Assembly (NCBI GenBank): GCA_023213315.1
Contig: JAKCPI010007925.1
Span: forward strand, 1-64,000
DNA length: 64,000 nucleotides
Reading direction: 5' to 3'
Origin: Euborellia annulipes
Lineage: Eukaryota > Arthropoda > Insecta > Dermaptera > Anisolabididae
The number at the start of each line of letters is the position of its first letter. Position 1 is the stretch's first letter. Both the position numbers and the translations under genes were made by a program. Shown piece after piece: positions 11,041-22,186 of this stretch. The notes beneath the pieces are model-generated. The model was not told the origin of the DNA. It searched no databases and saw only the letters and a list, made by a program, of their open reading frames with translations.

Positions 11041-11907
11041 CATTTAAAAAAATGCTCTGTCTGTCTGTGTGCCTGTTCAAAATAAAGAAAAAAGGAAATG
11101 ACGAGGTTGAAATTTTATATTTAAGTTAGGGACTCTCCTGTGACGTCAAAATAAGCTTTGAAATAAAATGAGCCAAAGAGTACCTACTAGAACTTTACTG
11201 ATATACTTTTTACTTTCTCTTACCTATGTATATATGTAATATATATATAGAGAGAGAAAGTATTGGATTCATGTCAAAAATTCGATGTCGAGATTTTGAT
11301 GGATCTTCACGTTTTGAGGTCCCCTGAATCCAAAAAAGTGGTTTTCGCGACTTGGTCTGTCTGTGGGTGTGTGGGTGGGTGTGTGGGTGGGTGTGTGTGT
11401 GTTCAATTTTAAGCATGAAGGAATTGAGCTACGAGGTTGAAATTTTATATTTAAGTTAAACACCACCCGGGACCGGAAAAATAAGCTTTTAATCAAAATC
11501 GGCCAAAGAGTACTAGTACTTTACTGATGTACTTTTTCAGTTTTTTTCGATTTTCTCAAAATTTGCTCCAACGATTTTTTTTTAAATTCAAAAATCAATT
11601 ATTTTTTAGATGCTCTTTCAAATGTATATTCTCATTTTGCGATTGAAATCTTCTGAAGACCACTTTACTCTTGTATTTCATAGGGAAGGATAGGAGAAAT
11701 GGTTGCCATGGTAACAAAATATAAATATTTTCCCATACTTATAAATTTTACATCTGAATTCCAATGTTCCGTACTGTCGGGAACTACCAGGTAAATATAT
11801 GTCGACACAAAAAATCTGGTGTGACAAGCACAGAACACAACTTTCGATTACCGAAGGTAAGAGAAAGTTGTGTGCTGTGCGCCAGTCACACCAGATTTTT
11901 TTTTATT
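11041..11907 (-). mobile_element. Rep-A copy, near full length, preceded by a second 3' fragment
   Basis: Read on the minus strand, 11907 down to 11211 carries the whole Rep-A order. The 5' hairpin is at 11810-11905, a canonical X-box palindrome GTTGCCATGGTAAC at 11702-11715, GTACTAGTAC near 11506, the CA/CACC tract at 11366-11401, and the terminal ACTTTCTCTTACC at 11212. The stretch 11041-11210 is another, shorter minus-strand fragment of the same family abutting it. Confidence 0.85.
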
Positions 11908-12390
11908 TTCTCAAAATTGGTTCTAACGATTTTGTTTCAAAAATCAATTATTTTTTAGATGCTCTTTAAAATGTATATTCTCATTTTGCCATTGAAATCT
12001 TCTCAAGACTACTTTACTCTTTGTACTTCATAGGAAAGTTGGTTGCCATGGTAACAAAATATAAATATTTTCCCATACTTAACAAATTTTACATCTTGAA
12101 AATCGAATGCCCCGGGCTTGGTGTAGTTGGTAGCGCACCTACTTTGTATATCAAGAGTCGGGGGTTCGGTTGCCAGTCCGATGATTTTATTCAAGCCATT
12201 TGATATCCAAATGGCTTAAATAAGATATGGCCTGAGTTGCCGAAAAGACTGTGAATGGGTGCGTGAGTGTGAGTGTGAATGAGAAAAAAGTGTGAGTGTT
12301 TAAAAAAAAAATCGAATGTACCGTAGGCCTACTGCCTGTCAGAAACTAAATATGTGTCGACACAAAAAATCTGGTGTGACAAGCACAGAA
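11896..12390 (-). mobile_element. Rep-A fragment interrupted by a SINE
   Basis: A second minus-strand Rep-A piece starts at the hairpin of the previous copy. It includes a canonical X-box at 12042-12055 and continues after the SINE at 12319-12390 with the 5' hairpin arm. The hairpin is then broken at about 12391 by a G-run element. Confidence 0.8.
12099..12318 (+). mobile_element. SINE A, tRNA-derived, with target duplication
   Basis: The element is about 12110-12307, flanked by AAAATCGAATG at 12099-12109 and 12308-12318. The tRNA-like head has an A-box (TGGTGTAGTTGGTAGCGCA) and a B-box (GGGTTCGGTTGCC). Then follows a palindromic core, CCATTTGATATCCAAATGG, the tail ggcctgagttgccgaaaaga, a GTGAGTGTGA-rich stretch and an A-run. 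Structure and duplication are those expected of LINE-mobilised SINEs. Confidence 0.9.
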
Positions 12391-12783
12391 CCAAAGGCGG
12401 TTCCAGAGGTGTTTCTCGGGGGAAGGGGGGGGGGGTAATCTGATGTGATTCGTCGTACAGCACACTATTTTTTCTCTATTTCGGTAATTTAAAGGCGCAT
12501 TCTGCACTTTTTTGCCAGAATATAAATACAAATCAAATTTTTAAGTATTAATTTTAAAAATTTTAGATTCAAAATAAATTTTCTTTTTCGAAAAAAAGTA
12601 TTTTTTTCAAATCTCGGGGGGGGGGGTAATTACCCCCTTCCCCCCCCTTGTATACGCCCTTACCTTCGGTAATCGAAAGTTGTGTGCTGTGCGACCAGTC
12701 CCACCAGATATTTTTAGTATACGAGTCTCATCCCATCTTTTCAAATCCAATAATTGATTATGGAAAATTATCGATCATTTTTG
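12391..12783. repeat. G/C-run element inside a Rep-A hairpin, then hairpin fragments
   Basis: 12391-12658 begins aaaggcggttccag and ends gtatacgccctt, with G-runs of 11-12 at both ends and an AT-rich middle shared with 20690-20870 (gtactt/gcacttttttgccagaata). After it come partial Rep-A hairpin arms at 12660-12712 and 12784 onward. The element may be a DNA transposon with GGCG-type ends, but the duplication is unclear. Confidence 0.55.
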
Positions 12784-13181
12784 AAAAAATCTGGTGTGAC
12801 TGGCGCACAGCACACAACTTTCTCTTACCCTTCGGTAAGAGAAAGTTGTGCACCGTGCTGGTCACACCAGATTTTTTGTGTCGAGATATATTTAGTTTCC
12901 GATAGCACCTTAGTTTCAAACTTGCATTTTAAATGTTGACTGCTTGAAATAAACTATGGTTATTTTTCAAAATTTTAATCCCATATTTGGACATTTTATA
13001 CACAATATAGATTCGTAAATAAATACAAAATTTCATAAGAATTGGAAAAAAAAAATTTTAAATGCCTAAAAAGTTCCCTTTTGAATCGAAATTAACATAC
13101 AAATCCCTATAGGACATTAACATTAGGCCTATGAGAGAAGGCGGAGAGACAGGCGATAATGTTTGCAAGTGAGAGAGAGAA
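12784..13181 (+). mobile_element. Rep-B (long Rep-A variant), 5' part
   Basis: The 5' hairpin is at 12784-12876. It is followed by the Rep-B specific block (ttcaaacttgcattttaaat ... tttggacattttataca) and by gataatgtttgcaagtgaga at about 13157-13176. The block is collinear with the complete Rep-B at 47945-48380. The copy stops in its GA tract at 13181 and resumes at 16870, so 3.7 kb has been inserted here. Confidence 0.85.
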
Positions 13182-13559
13182 TTGAATGAATGAATTATTT
13201 ATTTATTTGCTCTGAGCCCTGTTGGCTCTTGAAGCATATCGAAATTACAGTTTAGCTCTGTACATAATTTACATAGAATATATAAGATATATATCATTAT
13301 TTATCATTATACAATTAGAATAATTATATAATTTTTTTAATATTAAAAATAACAATTTTCCCTTTCTTCTCTTTTTCCCTTTTTTAAGAGAAAATACAGA
13401 AACAAAAACAAAAAAAAAGAAAATATATATAAAAATATAAGAGAAAACATAAAAATATAAGAGGTAAGAAGACACCTTTACACATGTTATGCAATTTGCA
13501 ACGCCCGTGTCGCACCCCTAGGACCCCAAGCGCGAGGACAACATCAGACCAAGATCATT

Positions 13560-14156
13560 TTAATTTCCCATCAGGTGATCTCTAAATCTTGCCCTAAAAG
13601 TAGAGCAGTTTTTGGACAGGCGGATTGTCCATGGAATCGAATTCCAGAGCCTTGCACCCGCAATCCGAAAGGACCCGGCCAAGTACTCGGTTCTATGGCT
13701 TTGAATAACAAGATCTAACTCCCGGCTCCGAAGCTCCCGCGTCCGAACCGACGAGACAAATCACAGCCCCTCGCCCAAGTAGCTCGGTTCACCTGCTTTC
13801 AAAACATTATATAAGAGCGACCCCATGAAAAACTCCCTCCTTTTATCCAGCCTCATCCATTTTAATTTTTGGAAGTAAGGAGTTATGTGTTCGTCCAGTC
13901 TGGCTCCGAACACATATCTTACACATGCATTGAGCGCTCTGTCTAATTTAGTTCTTTGCTCTTTATTTATGCTGTAGTAAACAATACTACAGTAATCGAA
14001 CGTGGGCATGACCAGGGAGCTAACAAGGAGCTTTTTAACAGAGATGGGGAGTTCATTTCCTATTCTTTTGAATTGATAGATGCTTTTGAAAACCTTTTGG
14101 GAGACGCTGGTAACATGTTCACTTGCATTTAATTTTTGATCGAGGATGAAGCCCAA
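13560..14156 (-). pseudogene. LINE C-terminal domain after the reverse transcriptase
   Basis: It begins GFILDQKLNASEHV, the usual segment just after the RT palm. It runs through MPTFDYCSIVYYSINKEQ and LDRALNACVRYVFGAR, and reaches a stop (TGA) at about 13761. Translation in the same frame continues past that stop with RTRELRSRELDLV, FRIAGARLWNSIPWTIRLS and HLMGN, ending at TAA 13560. RLWNSIP and HL are typical LINE C-terminal signatures, so 13560 is the natural end and the stop at 13761 is a nonsense mutation. Confidence 0.88.
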
Positions 14157-15322
14157 GTTTTTTTTACAGACTTCTCGTATTTAATAATTTGACCGTTTAC
14201 CAAAATGGGGGGAGGGTTATCTAATTTATTTATAAATTTGGCACTGCCAAAAATTATCGCCTTTGTTTTACCTTCATTTATTTTCAATTTGTTAACTCTA
14301 CACCACTCACATATGGCATTTATGTCCTCGTTTATTTTTGTTATTGCCTGAACAACTTCAGAAGGTGTACAAGATATATATATTTGCAGATCGTCTGCGA
14401 AGAAATGATATTGGCTATGAGTTAGTGATTTTCTCAGGTCAGATACGAACAAAGAAAAGAGCAGCGGCCCCAAGACCGATCCCTGAACCACTCCAGCCGG
14501 GACTCCCAACGCCCCCGATTTATTTCCTTTTCTGTCCATCACCATTTGTGTCCTACCAACCAGATAAGAAGATATCCATCTTAATACCGAATTGGACAGG
14601 TTAAATTCTTGAAGTTTGGCCAGAAGTAAATTGTGGTCTACGAGATCAAATGCCTTTGAGAAATCAAAAAGAATTAAAATTGTTAATTTGCGTTGATCAA
14701 TAGCATTTTTTATGTCATCGGTAATTTTTATTAAAGCAGTCTGGGTGCTATAATTTTTTCGATAACCCGATTGATAGGGATCCAACAACTCACTTTCTGC
14801 CAAATATACATTCAGATGGTGATGGACAATCCTCTCGAATATTTTTGACAGGACACACAACAATGAAATCGGTCTGTAATCGGAAAACGTTTGTGGATTC
14901 CTGACTTTTGGCAACGGTTTTATTACAGCAACTTTCCATGTTTCTGGGAAGTGCCCTTGCTGCAATGAAGAATCAAATATGTGTATGATGATGGGGAGGA
15001 GACAAGGAATCGCCAATTTGATCATTCTGAGCGAAATGCCGTCGGTCCCCACAGCCTCTGACCCAGGGCGGAGGATCATATCCAGTACTAGCTTGGGGTC
15101 CAGGTGAGGAAAATAGAATTTTTTCTCGTCAAAAGTGATACCGCTTAAGTTAATACTATCAGCCACTGGCGGTGAATTATTTATATTATTGTTGCCTATT
15201 TGGGAAACAAAATGTTTATTTATTTTATTCACGTCAAGGTCGGGGGGGCAGGCGTTCTGAGATTTCAGAAGACCTAGATTGGAAATTTGCCTCCATAGGG
15301 CATTCGTATTTTTTCCCTGCAC
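14129..15322 (-). pseudogene. LINE reverse transcriptase domain
   Basis: This 397-residue open frame carries the reverse transcriptase palm and fingers: SDYRPISLL at residues 147-155, FDFSKAFD at 219-226 (first catalytic Asp), QGSVLGPLLF at 280-289, and the catalytic FADD box at 308-311. It ends in NGQIIKYEKSVKK, where an A-run (T8 on the plus strand, about 14157-14165) throws the frame. The next segment (13560-14156) continues the same protein. The start here is only where the frame opens after an upstream frameshift. All catalytic residues I can see are intact, so inactivity comes from the frame breaks. Confidence 0.95.
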
Positions 15323-15872
15323 TAGAATGTTTTCGAAAAAGAGAACTTTATTTTTTTTATAAGGGAAATCACCTCATTCCTAAGCTCTTTAAATTGACCG
15401 AAAAGATTGGCATTCTTACTTCTAATTGCCCACTTCCTAACTGTATTGCGTTTTTTAATCACTTGTTTGATTTCCTCAGTTATCCAGGGGACAGGGGCTC
15501 TTCTCGCGGTCCATATACTTAGAGGCGCATGTTTGTCAAATTTGTCTTTTATGATTTTATTTAAATTAGTAACTTTAGTATTTATGTTCGGCTCTGAATA
15601 GATAGTTGAAAAATCCGATGAAATCAGATCGTTCATGAAACACTCAGAGTTGAAATTTTTGAAGTTACGTCTAGTTATAGTTGTAGGGATGTAAGGTGTT
15701 ATTTTAAAATCGAGTTTCAAATAAATGAGGTCGTGTGTCGAGAGAAACGGTACCTGATATTGGCCTTTTGATACGATTTTTTCATTTATTGAGTCATTGA
15801 CAACGATGAGATCCAACCACGATTGTGAGGTGCCAGTAAAATGAGTCGTATCGGCGGTCAGCTAGGCGTTAA
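15322..15872 (-). pseudogene. LINE endonuclease C-terminus and linker
   Basis: Translation down from about 15872 gives a short stretch ending NA, then a stop (TAG about 15861), then LTADTTHFTGTSQSWLDLIV and onward. The THFTGTSQSWLDLIVVND segment is the usual C-terminal strand of APE-type LINE endonucleases. STHDLIYLKL at about 15740 supplies the serine/aspartate/histidine region near the active site. The linker follows to KTF at 15322. No methionine precedes the segment, so the true protein started further upstream and is lost. The frame is then shifted by one base relative to the reverse transcriptase. Confidence 0.85.
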
Positions 15873-15889
15873 CGAGACATAGATTTCTC

Positions 15890-16740
15890 TTTTTTTTTTT
15901 TTAATGTTCGTCTGAGTTTGGGAGACGAGCAAGGCGAGAAATCGGTCTGTGGATGTGCCCATGGGCGGTCCGGATCTTCGCGCTCCGCACGTGATGGTCT
16001 GGACCACTGAGCGTTTCTTCGACAAGACCCAGCCTCCACGAAAGAGGGGGCGTAGCAGGGTCAATGACGAAGACCATCTCTCCGACTTGTAAGTCCTTGT
16101 GGACCTCGACCCATTTGGTTCGTTTAGTTCATTAAAACGGCGAATTCGTCACGCCATCGTTTCCAGATATGTAGATATGTGTGTAACTATCAATTTTTTG
16201 CCACTGATTTGGTCGGGATTCTGACAGCTGACGGTAGTCGGGAGTCGGGCAGGTAGCCGCCGTGGAACCGATAAGGAAGTGGAAGGGGGTGAGAACCTCT
16301 AGACAGTCAGGATGGTCAGACATTAGAGTTAAAGGCCGAGAGTTGAGGATGACTTCACACTGGGCAAGGAGTGTGGTGAGAGACTCGAAGGTGAAGGGAG
16401 TCTTGGCTGCTACTCTACGAAGGTGGAATTTCATGGATTGTACGGCACGTTCCCAGAGGCCGCCGGCATGAGGATTATAAGGTGGAAGGAAATGCCAACG
16501 GACACCCTGAGACACAAGACTATCGATGGAAGTATCCTCTACACGGAATAGGTTGTTCTGAACGGCCTTAAGTTCTTTATGTGCTCCTTGAAAAATGGTC
16601 CCCCTATTGCAATATAGGTCAGCGGGCGCACCTCTGCAGCTTATGAATCTTTTGGGGGCAGCTCGAAGGACCAAAATGTGGAAGGGGACTTTAATTTCTC
16701 CGGGACTGTAAACGGAGAATCTCTTCCCACATTAACTTTG
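15890..16740 (-). pseudogene. BEL/Pao LTR-retrotransposon pol, integrase C-terminal part
   Basis: The frame 16132-16674 reads the integrase catalytic core. LYCNRGTIFQGA is where the second catalytic Asp should be but is Asn. It is followed by WHFLPPYNPHAGGLWERAVQ, which holds the third catalytic Glu, and by NSRPLT and TPFHFLIG, all BEL/Pao signatures. After a frameshift near 16130 the C-terminal domain continues (KWVEVHKDLQVGEMVFVID, then SWRLGLVEETLSGPDHHVR, then RTAHGHIHRPISRLARLP). It ends at TAA about 15900, at once followed by a 13-base A-run. No LTR was seen. The Asp-to-Asn change and frame breaks make it inactive. Confidence 0.9.
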
Positions 16741-16869
16741 TTGGATCGACAAGGAAACTTTTCGGGGCGCACATTGAAAGCGTAGACTGATATGTATAGG
16801 TGTTTTATTATGTAATATTTACAATGCTTCTTGATGATGGGTGAAATTGTCAATAATTAAGTTAAAAAA

Positions 16870-17817
16870 AATACATGAGAGAGAGAGAGAGAGAGAGAGA
16901 GAGTGAGATATGTTTTCTCCGAAACAATCAAAGACAGAAATAAAATAAAAAAAAAAAAATGGGACTTTAAATAGACCTAATAATTGATTTTTTTTTTTTT
17001 TTTTTTTACAAAAAAAACATTCACACTTTTTTCTCATTCACACTCACACTCACACACACATTCACACTGTCTTTTCGGCAGCTCAGGCCATATAAGACAT
17101 TTACGATAACCGTTATTTATGAATTTATATATATTAGGGTCCAGGCATTTTTATTTAAGCCATCTGGTATCCAGATGGCTTAAATAAAATCATCGGACTG
17201 CCTGGGGTCCGAACCCGCGACGTTTGGTATATGAGGTTAGCACGCTAACCTCTACACCACGCCCCGTGGGCATAATTGATTTTTAATCTAATAAAAAGAA
17301 AAAGATTTAAATTCCGTTACCATGGCAACCAGTTCTATCTTTCCTATGAAGAACAAGAGTAAAGTGGTCTTCAGAAGATTTCAACGGCAAAATGAGAATA
17401 TACATTTTAAAGAGCATCTAAAAAATAGTTGATTTATGAATTTAAAAAAAAATCCTTGGGGGAATTTTGAGAAAATCGAAAAAACTGAAAAAGTACATCA
17501 GTAAAGTACTAGTACTTTTTGGCCGATTTTGTTCAAAAGCTTATTTTGAGATTCTTCAAAGGTACCTAAGTTAAATATAAAATTTCAATCCGGTAGCTCA
17601 ATTCCTTCATGCTAAAAATCGTTACACACACACAGACACAGACACACACACACACACCCCCCCCCCCCCCACACACACACAGACCAATTTGCGGGACCCA
17701 CTTTTTTGGACTCAGGGGACCTCAAAACATGTATATCCATCAAAATCTCGACATCGAATTTTTGACATGATCGCAATACTTTCTCTATATATTTCATATA
17801 TAGGCTAAGAGAAAGTA
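16870..17817 (+). mobile_element. Rep-B 3' part, interrupted by a SINE
   Basis: This continues the copy at 12784-13181: GA tract 16876-16903, atatgttttct, SINE insertion, then aatctaataaaaagaaaaag, a canonical X-box at 17316-17329, GTACTAGTAC, CA and C15 tracts (17625-17685), and the terminal ggctaagagaaagt. Order matches 48360-48985 throughout. Confidence 0.88.
16980..17284 (-). mobile_element. SINE A in minus orientation with 13-bp target duplication
   Basis: ATAATTGATTTTT flanks the insert at 16980-16992 and 17272-17284. Read from 17271 downward, the head carries an A-box (TGGTGTAGAGGTTAGCG) and a B-box (GGGTTCGGACCC). The palindromic core (CCATCTGGTATCCAGATGG, 17158-17177) and the shared tail ggcctgagctgccgaaaaga follow. 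The A-tail is the T-run at 16988-17007. The duplication proves insertion into a pre-existing Rep-B copy. Confidence 0.93.
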
Positions 17818-18221
17818 AAAAATAATAGATTATTTTGCTCAACCCTAGTCTTCATGACTTGAAACGTTTGTAACAATATTTTTGTGGATATTTAAAAATA
17901 ATTAGAAGGATCAAAGTATAACGTAAAGTAAGCTCTTTTAATTTATAATATTAAATCGTTTACACAGGGTTGAGTTTTATTTTTTTTTACCCCTAATTAA
18001 TTTGACCGAATTAAGCTAAACCAACATCAATCTATCTTAATTAAAAAAATAACCCCCCCCCCTCCCCATCCCCTTCTTGTTCCCCGAAAGCGTCAGATTC
18101 TGGCATATGGATTAATCATGATAATAAAATTTAATTGCGAAAACTTTTTTTTTTTAATAGTATATTAAAGTTAATCCAAGCTTAAAAATAAAAACTACTT
18201 AAGTAATTAATGGTAATTCAA
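17818..18221. other. AT-rich spacer
   Basis: No gene seen. A short C-run is at 18051-18068. Nothing else is recognisable. Confidence 0.5.
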
Positions 18222-18490
18222 TCAACGTAAGCCCAAAAATAAATTATTTTTTTCTTGGCAGTCTCCTTTGCCGAGGATTAATATAGGGGAGTCAGCGTGT
18301 AGTTTCCATGTCACAATAATATTTTTATTTAATATGCTTATTGGGCACCTGAGCATACGGATTATTATTGAATTTATGGAAAGGGCAATCAAAATGGGTC
18401 TGATGTTATGTTTTCTTAAAATGTGACCGATCTTGTCAGTGATCCCCTTCATATAAGGCAAAATTGTATTCGAAATGAATTGGTTTTCGA
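18222..18490 (-). pseudogene. Penelope-like element, reverse transcriptase C-terminal remnant
   Basis: The minus-strand frame reads SNTILPYMKGITDKIGHILR then KHNIRPI. LPYxKGxTDKIGxxLRKHNI is the conserved region between the reverse transcriptase and the GIY-YIG endonuclease of Penelope-like elements. After RPI the match fades, and no endonuclease is visible downstream (lower coordinates). The flanks give no RT core, so this is a short relic. Family assignment rests on the motif alone. Confidence 0.65.
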
Positions 18491-18544
18491 TTAAATTTTG
18501 ATTTTTTTGTACTCGAGAAAATTATGTTCAGATTATAACCATTT

Positions 18545-19050
18545 GCTATTAAGGCGGAACAGGAGGGAAGGTGTTACGCATGTTTTTCCCGCTAAGATGG
18601 CGTAGTGTGTCATAAAAAGTATGCCCAAAAAATCAAGTAATTCAAAAATTTGCCAAGAGATGTCAGAATGGTAGCTAATAATATTTAATGCATTTGGTTG
18701 ATTTTCATTGATCTTTTAACAATAAATACTTTATAAATGTTATTATATATTATGTATCTTCTATAAAAGCATAAAAATATATAAATATAGGCTAAAAGGG
18801 GATCGTCTGTTAGACTAGCCTGCCATCTATAGTAAGAATGCTGAACTAATTTGACAGTTGATTTTTAAATATATCATCTAAGCTTATTTTAAAAATTTCA
18901 TAATTCATATGCGATTAATAATAACAATAAATTCATTTTTAATTTAAAAAAAAAATTAAAGATTATTGGGACAGATTGTTTTTTTGTATTTGCTTGATAA
19001 CAAAAAAATTAATTACGATAATTTTTTAATAAGCATTTTTTTTTACGCTT
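18545..19050 (+). repeat. Dispersed ~500-bp repeat (partner 46905-47425, inverted)
   Basis: It starts around ggcggaacaggagggaaggt and includes tttgccaagagatgtcagaa, tagactagcctgccatctat and aaagattattgggacagatt. Each is found in reverse complement order between 47425 and 46905. Identity is high by eye, with small indels. No open frame or clear terminal repeat was found. Confidence 0.8.
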
Positions 19051-19470
19051 TTGGCTTTTATCTTCTTTTTTTAAATTAAATTTTCCTAAATTTTTTTTTG
19101 TGGCCTATGTATACATACGCCTTTCAATAACAATCAATTTCTAACATGTTGTTAATTTTCTGAAAACCCCCTCCATCAATCTGTGTGGCAAATTGATTCA
19201 ATGACCAGACAGACACAAACACACACGTGTCACAAACACTTGGCAAATTTCGTCCTGTTGTTCCTGCTCAAATTTATTATCAATAATTAATGTCACAAGC
19301 AAAATTGATTGATTAACAGTCAATTTACTATCATCATCGTTTTTACTTTGCTTTAGTGAATTCAATAAACAGAAATACTGTATAATAATTACCTACCCTT
19401 TAACATTATTGAAGTTAATAAAAAGGTTAATTTAAATTCAATCTTTTCTCCTACTTTACTGATCTCGAAA
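19051..19470. other. AT-rich spacer
   Basis: T-rich sequence with no gene seen. Confidence 0.5.
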
Positions 19471-19835
19471 CTTTTCCTTTTTTTTTTTCTATTTTTACAA
19501 AATTGGCTTTAGCGATTTTGATTAAAATTTAAAAATCAATTTTTTAGATTCTCTTTTAAATGTATATTCTCATTTTGCCATTAAAATATTCTGAAGCACA
19601 TTTTACTCTTGTGCTTCATAGAGAAGGATAGGAGAAATGGTTGCCATGGTAACAAAATATAAATATTTTCCCATGTTTATAAATGTTACATCTTGAATTC
19701 TAATATATCGGCGGTAACTAAATATACATGTATCTCGACAAAAAAAATCTGGTGTGACATCACAGAACACAACTTTCGGTTACCGAAGGTAAGAGAAAGT
19801 TGTGTGCTGTGCGACACACAGATTTTTTTTGAATT
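19471..19835 (-). mobile_element. Rep-A copy, 5' half
   Basis: Carries agagaatctaaaaaat-type sequence, a canonical X-box (19640-19653) and the 5' hairpin at 19745-19830. The CA tract and 3' end are absent. Confidence 0.8.
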
Positions 19836-20148
19836 TACGCCTCATTGAAAGAAAATATTCTCCCTCTACACTCACTCTCTCTTTTCCTTCATCATCATAT
19901 ATTTTTTTTTTATTTAACTCAGCTTTTCATTCAAGCGGTAAAATGAAAATTTCGTTTGTAGAGTGAGTGTGAGAATGGGAAATTAATTGAAAATCAAACC
20001 CCTCTCTCTGATTAACAAGCAGAGAATAAAATCAAAGAGATTATTAGCGGAGCCATAAACATATGAACAAAAAAAAAAAACTATTTATCAAAGAGATTCA
20101 ATAGTTGGATATGCATCAATGGAAATTAAATCGCGATTTATATCTCCT
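19836..20148. other. AT-rich spacer
   Basis: No gene seen. Short runs of A and T only. Confidence 0.5.
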
Positions 20149-20225
20149 ACTAGCCGCCCCGCCTCCTTTCAGCTGGCTCGGGCCCGCCTGCGGCGTATCC
20201 TCGCCTTTTCTTCTTAATTGAATCG
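20149..20225 (-). mobile_element. Helitron 3'-end fragment
   Basis: CTAG at 20149 preceded by A, then the GC-rich module containing gctggctcgggcccgcctgc and accctcgc-like sequence shared with the longer Helitrons at 43270-43650, 54837-55478 and 58297-59082. Confidence 0.65.
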
Positions 20226-20569
20226 TTTATTTCAGAAACCACCTAAGCGACAAATGTGCTTTTTCTTATAACCTATTTTGCATAAATATGGATACAGATT
20301 TACTTTTATTGGCTTCTGTAGGGTTATTAACTGCTGCTGCGAAGGCTTGGTGTCGCTCCACGTGAATTTCCCCATTCACAATCAGTTTGAGTGATGGACG
20401 AATGGCTTGGCAAAACTGGATTTTGGACTGATTGGATTACAAACTCATCCTATCACTCCACGTCATCTATTTGTTTTTCCCCACTCACGGTCAGTTTTTG
20501 GAGTGACATCGCTCCATTTGGACGGATGGAGCGATCGTGAATGGCCGGCGTAATACATGCATACGTTCG
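20226..20569. other. Unassigned sequence
   Basis: Direct and inverted short repeats occur around tcgctccacgtgaatttccc (20353) and actccacgtcatctatttgt (20454). They look like an eroded small element, but no boundary can be drawn. Confidence 0.4.
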
Positions 20570-20875
20570 GAATATATGAATCCATGTCAAAAATTCGATG
20601 TCGAGATTTTCACGTTTTAATGTGCCCTGAATCCAAAAAAGTGTTTTTTTTTGGGGGGGGGCAACAGCACACGACTTACTCTTACTTATGGTAATTTAAA
20701 GATGCATTCTGTACTTGTTTACCAGAATATATATACAAATGAAATTTTTAAGTATTAATTTTGAAAATTTTATATTAAAATTTGATTTCCAAAAAAAAAA
20801 AAATATTTTTCTCAACTCTTGGGGAGGTGGGGGGCCATTACCCCTCCCACCCCTTGTAGCCGCCATTGGTATGAG
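20570..20875. repeat. Rep-A fragment followed by G/C-run element
   Basis: 20570-20640 is a minus-strand Rep-A 3' fragment (tgtcaaaaattcgatgtcga). 20640-20875 has a G9 run, the AT-rich middle shared with 12480-12605 and a GGGGAGGTGGGGGG/CCCCTCCCACCCC end. It is a second copy of the 12391-12658 element. Confidence 0.6.
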
Positions 20876-21699
20876 TAGAGTAAAGTTGCTTATGAGATGA
20901 TTTTTTTTTTTCAATTTTAAGTTTATTGAACAACTTGTTATTCAAGATTTGCATGATTTTTTAAGCACTTTTTTTTTATATTTTTCTGCTTTTTTGTCCA
21001 GTCTTTACTTATAACTTTGTCTTCAATTCTTATTTTCAGAATATTTTACTTTCTAAAGATATAACTAAAAAAAAAAAAAAAAAAAATAGCTGAATCTAAA
21101 GCTAAATCTAAAGATTCCAATTTACCAAAGCAAAGTTTCTTAATAGGAAATAGGACACCGCTCTCTCTCTCTCAGTGTACTTGATAGTTACAACAGAGAA
21201 TCCTTGCCTTCTTGAGATAGAATTTGATAGTCAGTCAACAAATAATTAGTGGAAAAAAGAAAGAAAGAATCGAATCTATGTATTTGATGAAGGGAAATTT
21301 TTTACTTTTTACGGCATCTGTTTCCATTTATAGAAACTTGGAAACTCTTTTAGTTTTTGGTTTTAGTCTTAAAATGTTCAAGAAATTATCCTCTACAATA
21401 AAATATCCATAACTCAATTTGTGAAATTTCCGACAAGAGGAACCTTTTCACTTTCCGCTTCACAAAAATGTTAATATTTAATAAACACATAGGAAGAGAC
21501 TATTGAAATCATGTCGATAGAAATACACATTTTCAAAAAAAAAAATCTATGAATAAAAAAAATATCCAGAAGTTATGATGGCATGCAATTGTTTAAGCAG
21601 CCTAAGCATCAAGACCTCACAGTGATTCACTCGTTTTTAATTGACACAAAAATCATACTATAATATAATACTACAAAAAAATAATTCCTACAGTTTTGC
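20876..21699. other. AT-rich spacer
   Basis: No gene seen. Long A-run at 21067-21086, and a short CT run at 21162-21172. Confidence 0.5.
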
Positions 21700-21915
21700 C
21701 TTTATATGGTTTTGATATTGTTTTTATTTTGCTTTAATATTGTATTTATATTGCTTTTATTTTGTACTGATATTGTTTTTATTTTAATATTGTATTTATA
21801 TTGTTTATTTTGTATTGATATTGTTTTTATTTTGCTTTAATATTGTATTTATATTGCTTTTATTTTGTACTGATATTGTTTTTATTTTGTTTTAATATTG
21901 TATTTATATTGCTCA
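21700..21915. repeat. Tandem array, 48-55-bp unit, about 4 copies
   Basis: GATATTGTTTTTATTTT recurs at 21714, 21769, 21817 and 21872, with intervals of 55, 48 and 55 bp. A related short stretch is at 22868-22950. The two flank a Penelope endonuclease remnant, so they could be that element's non-coding repeats. That link is inference. Confidence 0.85.
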
Positions 21916-22186
21916 CTCAAAGGGAAATGACTCTTATTGTTATATAAGAACCTTAGATTATTTAAAGGTTTCATAACAATCGAAATTTTATAATTCTTGA
22001 ACAATTTTGAAATTCTTTCTGATGCCCATAGCAAATAAAATATTGGAAAAAATTGTTTGATAGTATTAACACTCCCCGACCCAGCAACAACTAAATCTTG
22101 ATTTCTTAGATTATTTAGATAAAACTTGATTAATAATTTTATTAATTAACAATCTTGGATAGCCATTCTACATAGCATTATCTCAA

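Larger units (their letters stand above)
13183..15880 (-). mobile_element. Non-LTR retrotransposon (LINE), APE-endonuclease type, 5' truncated
   Basis: On the minus strand the order is: C-terminal endonuclease, linker, reverse transcriptase, C-terminal domain, 3' UTR. The 3' end is an (AAAT)n-like tail (aaataaataaataattcatt, complement at 13190-13210) preceded by a hairpin around gagccaacagggctc. The 3' UTR is 13183-13559. The 5' side is cut at about 15880, next to a T13 run. The protein style (Jockey/CR1-like) is family inference. Coding is broken by at least two frameshifts and two stops, so the copy is dead. It lies with a BEL fragment inside the GA tract of a Rep-B copy. Confidence 0.92.

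Noticed and set aside
15890..16740. BEL fragment as a host retroviral-type gene
   Set aside because: Integrase Asp is changed to Asn, frames are broken, and neither LTR nor envelope-like frame is visible.
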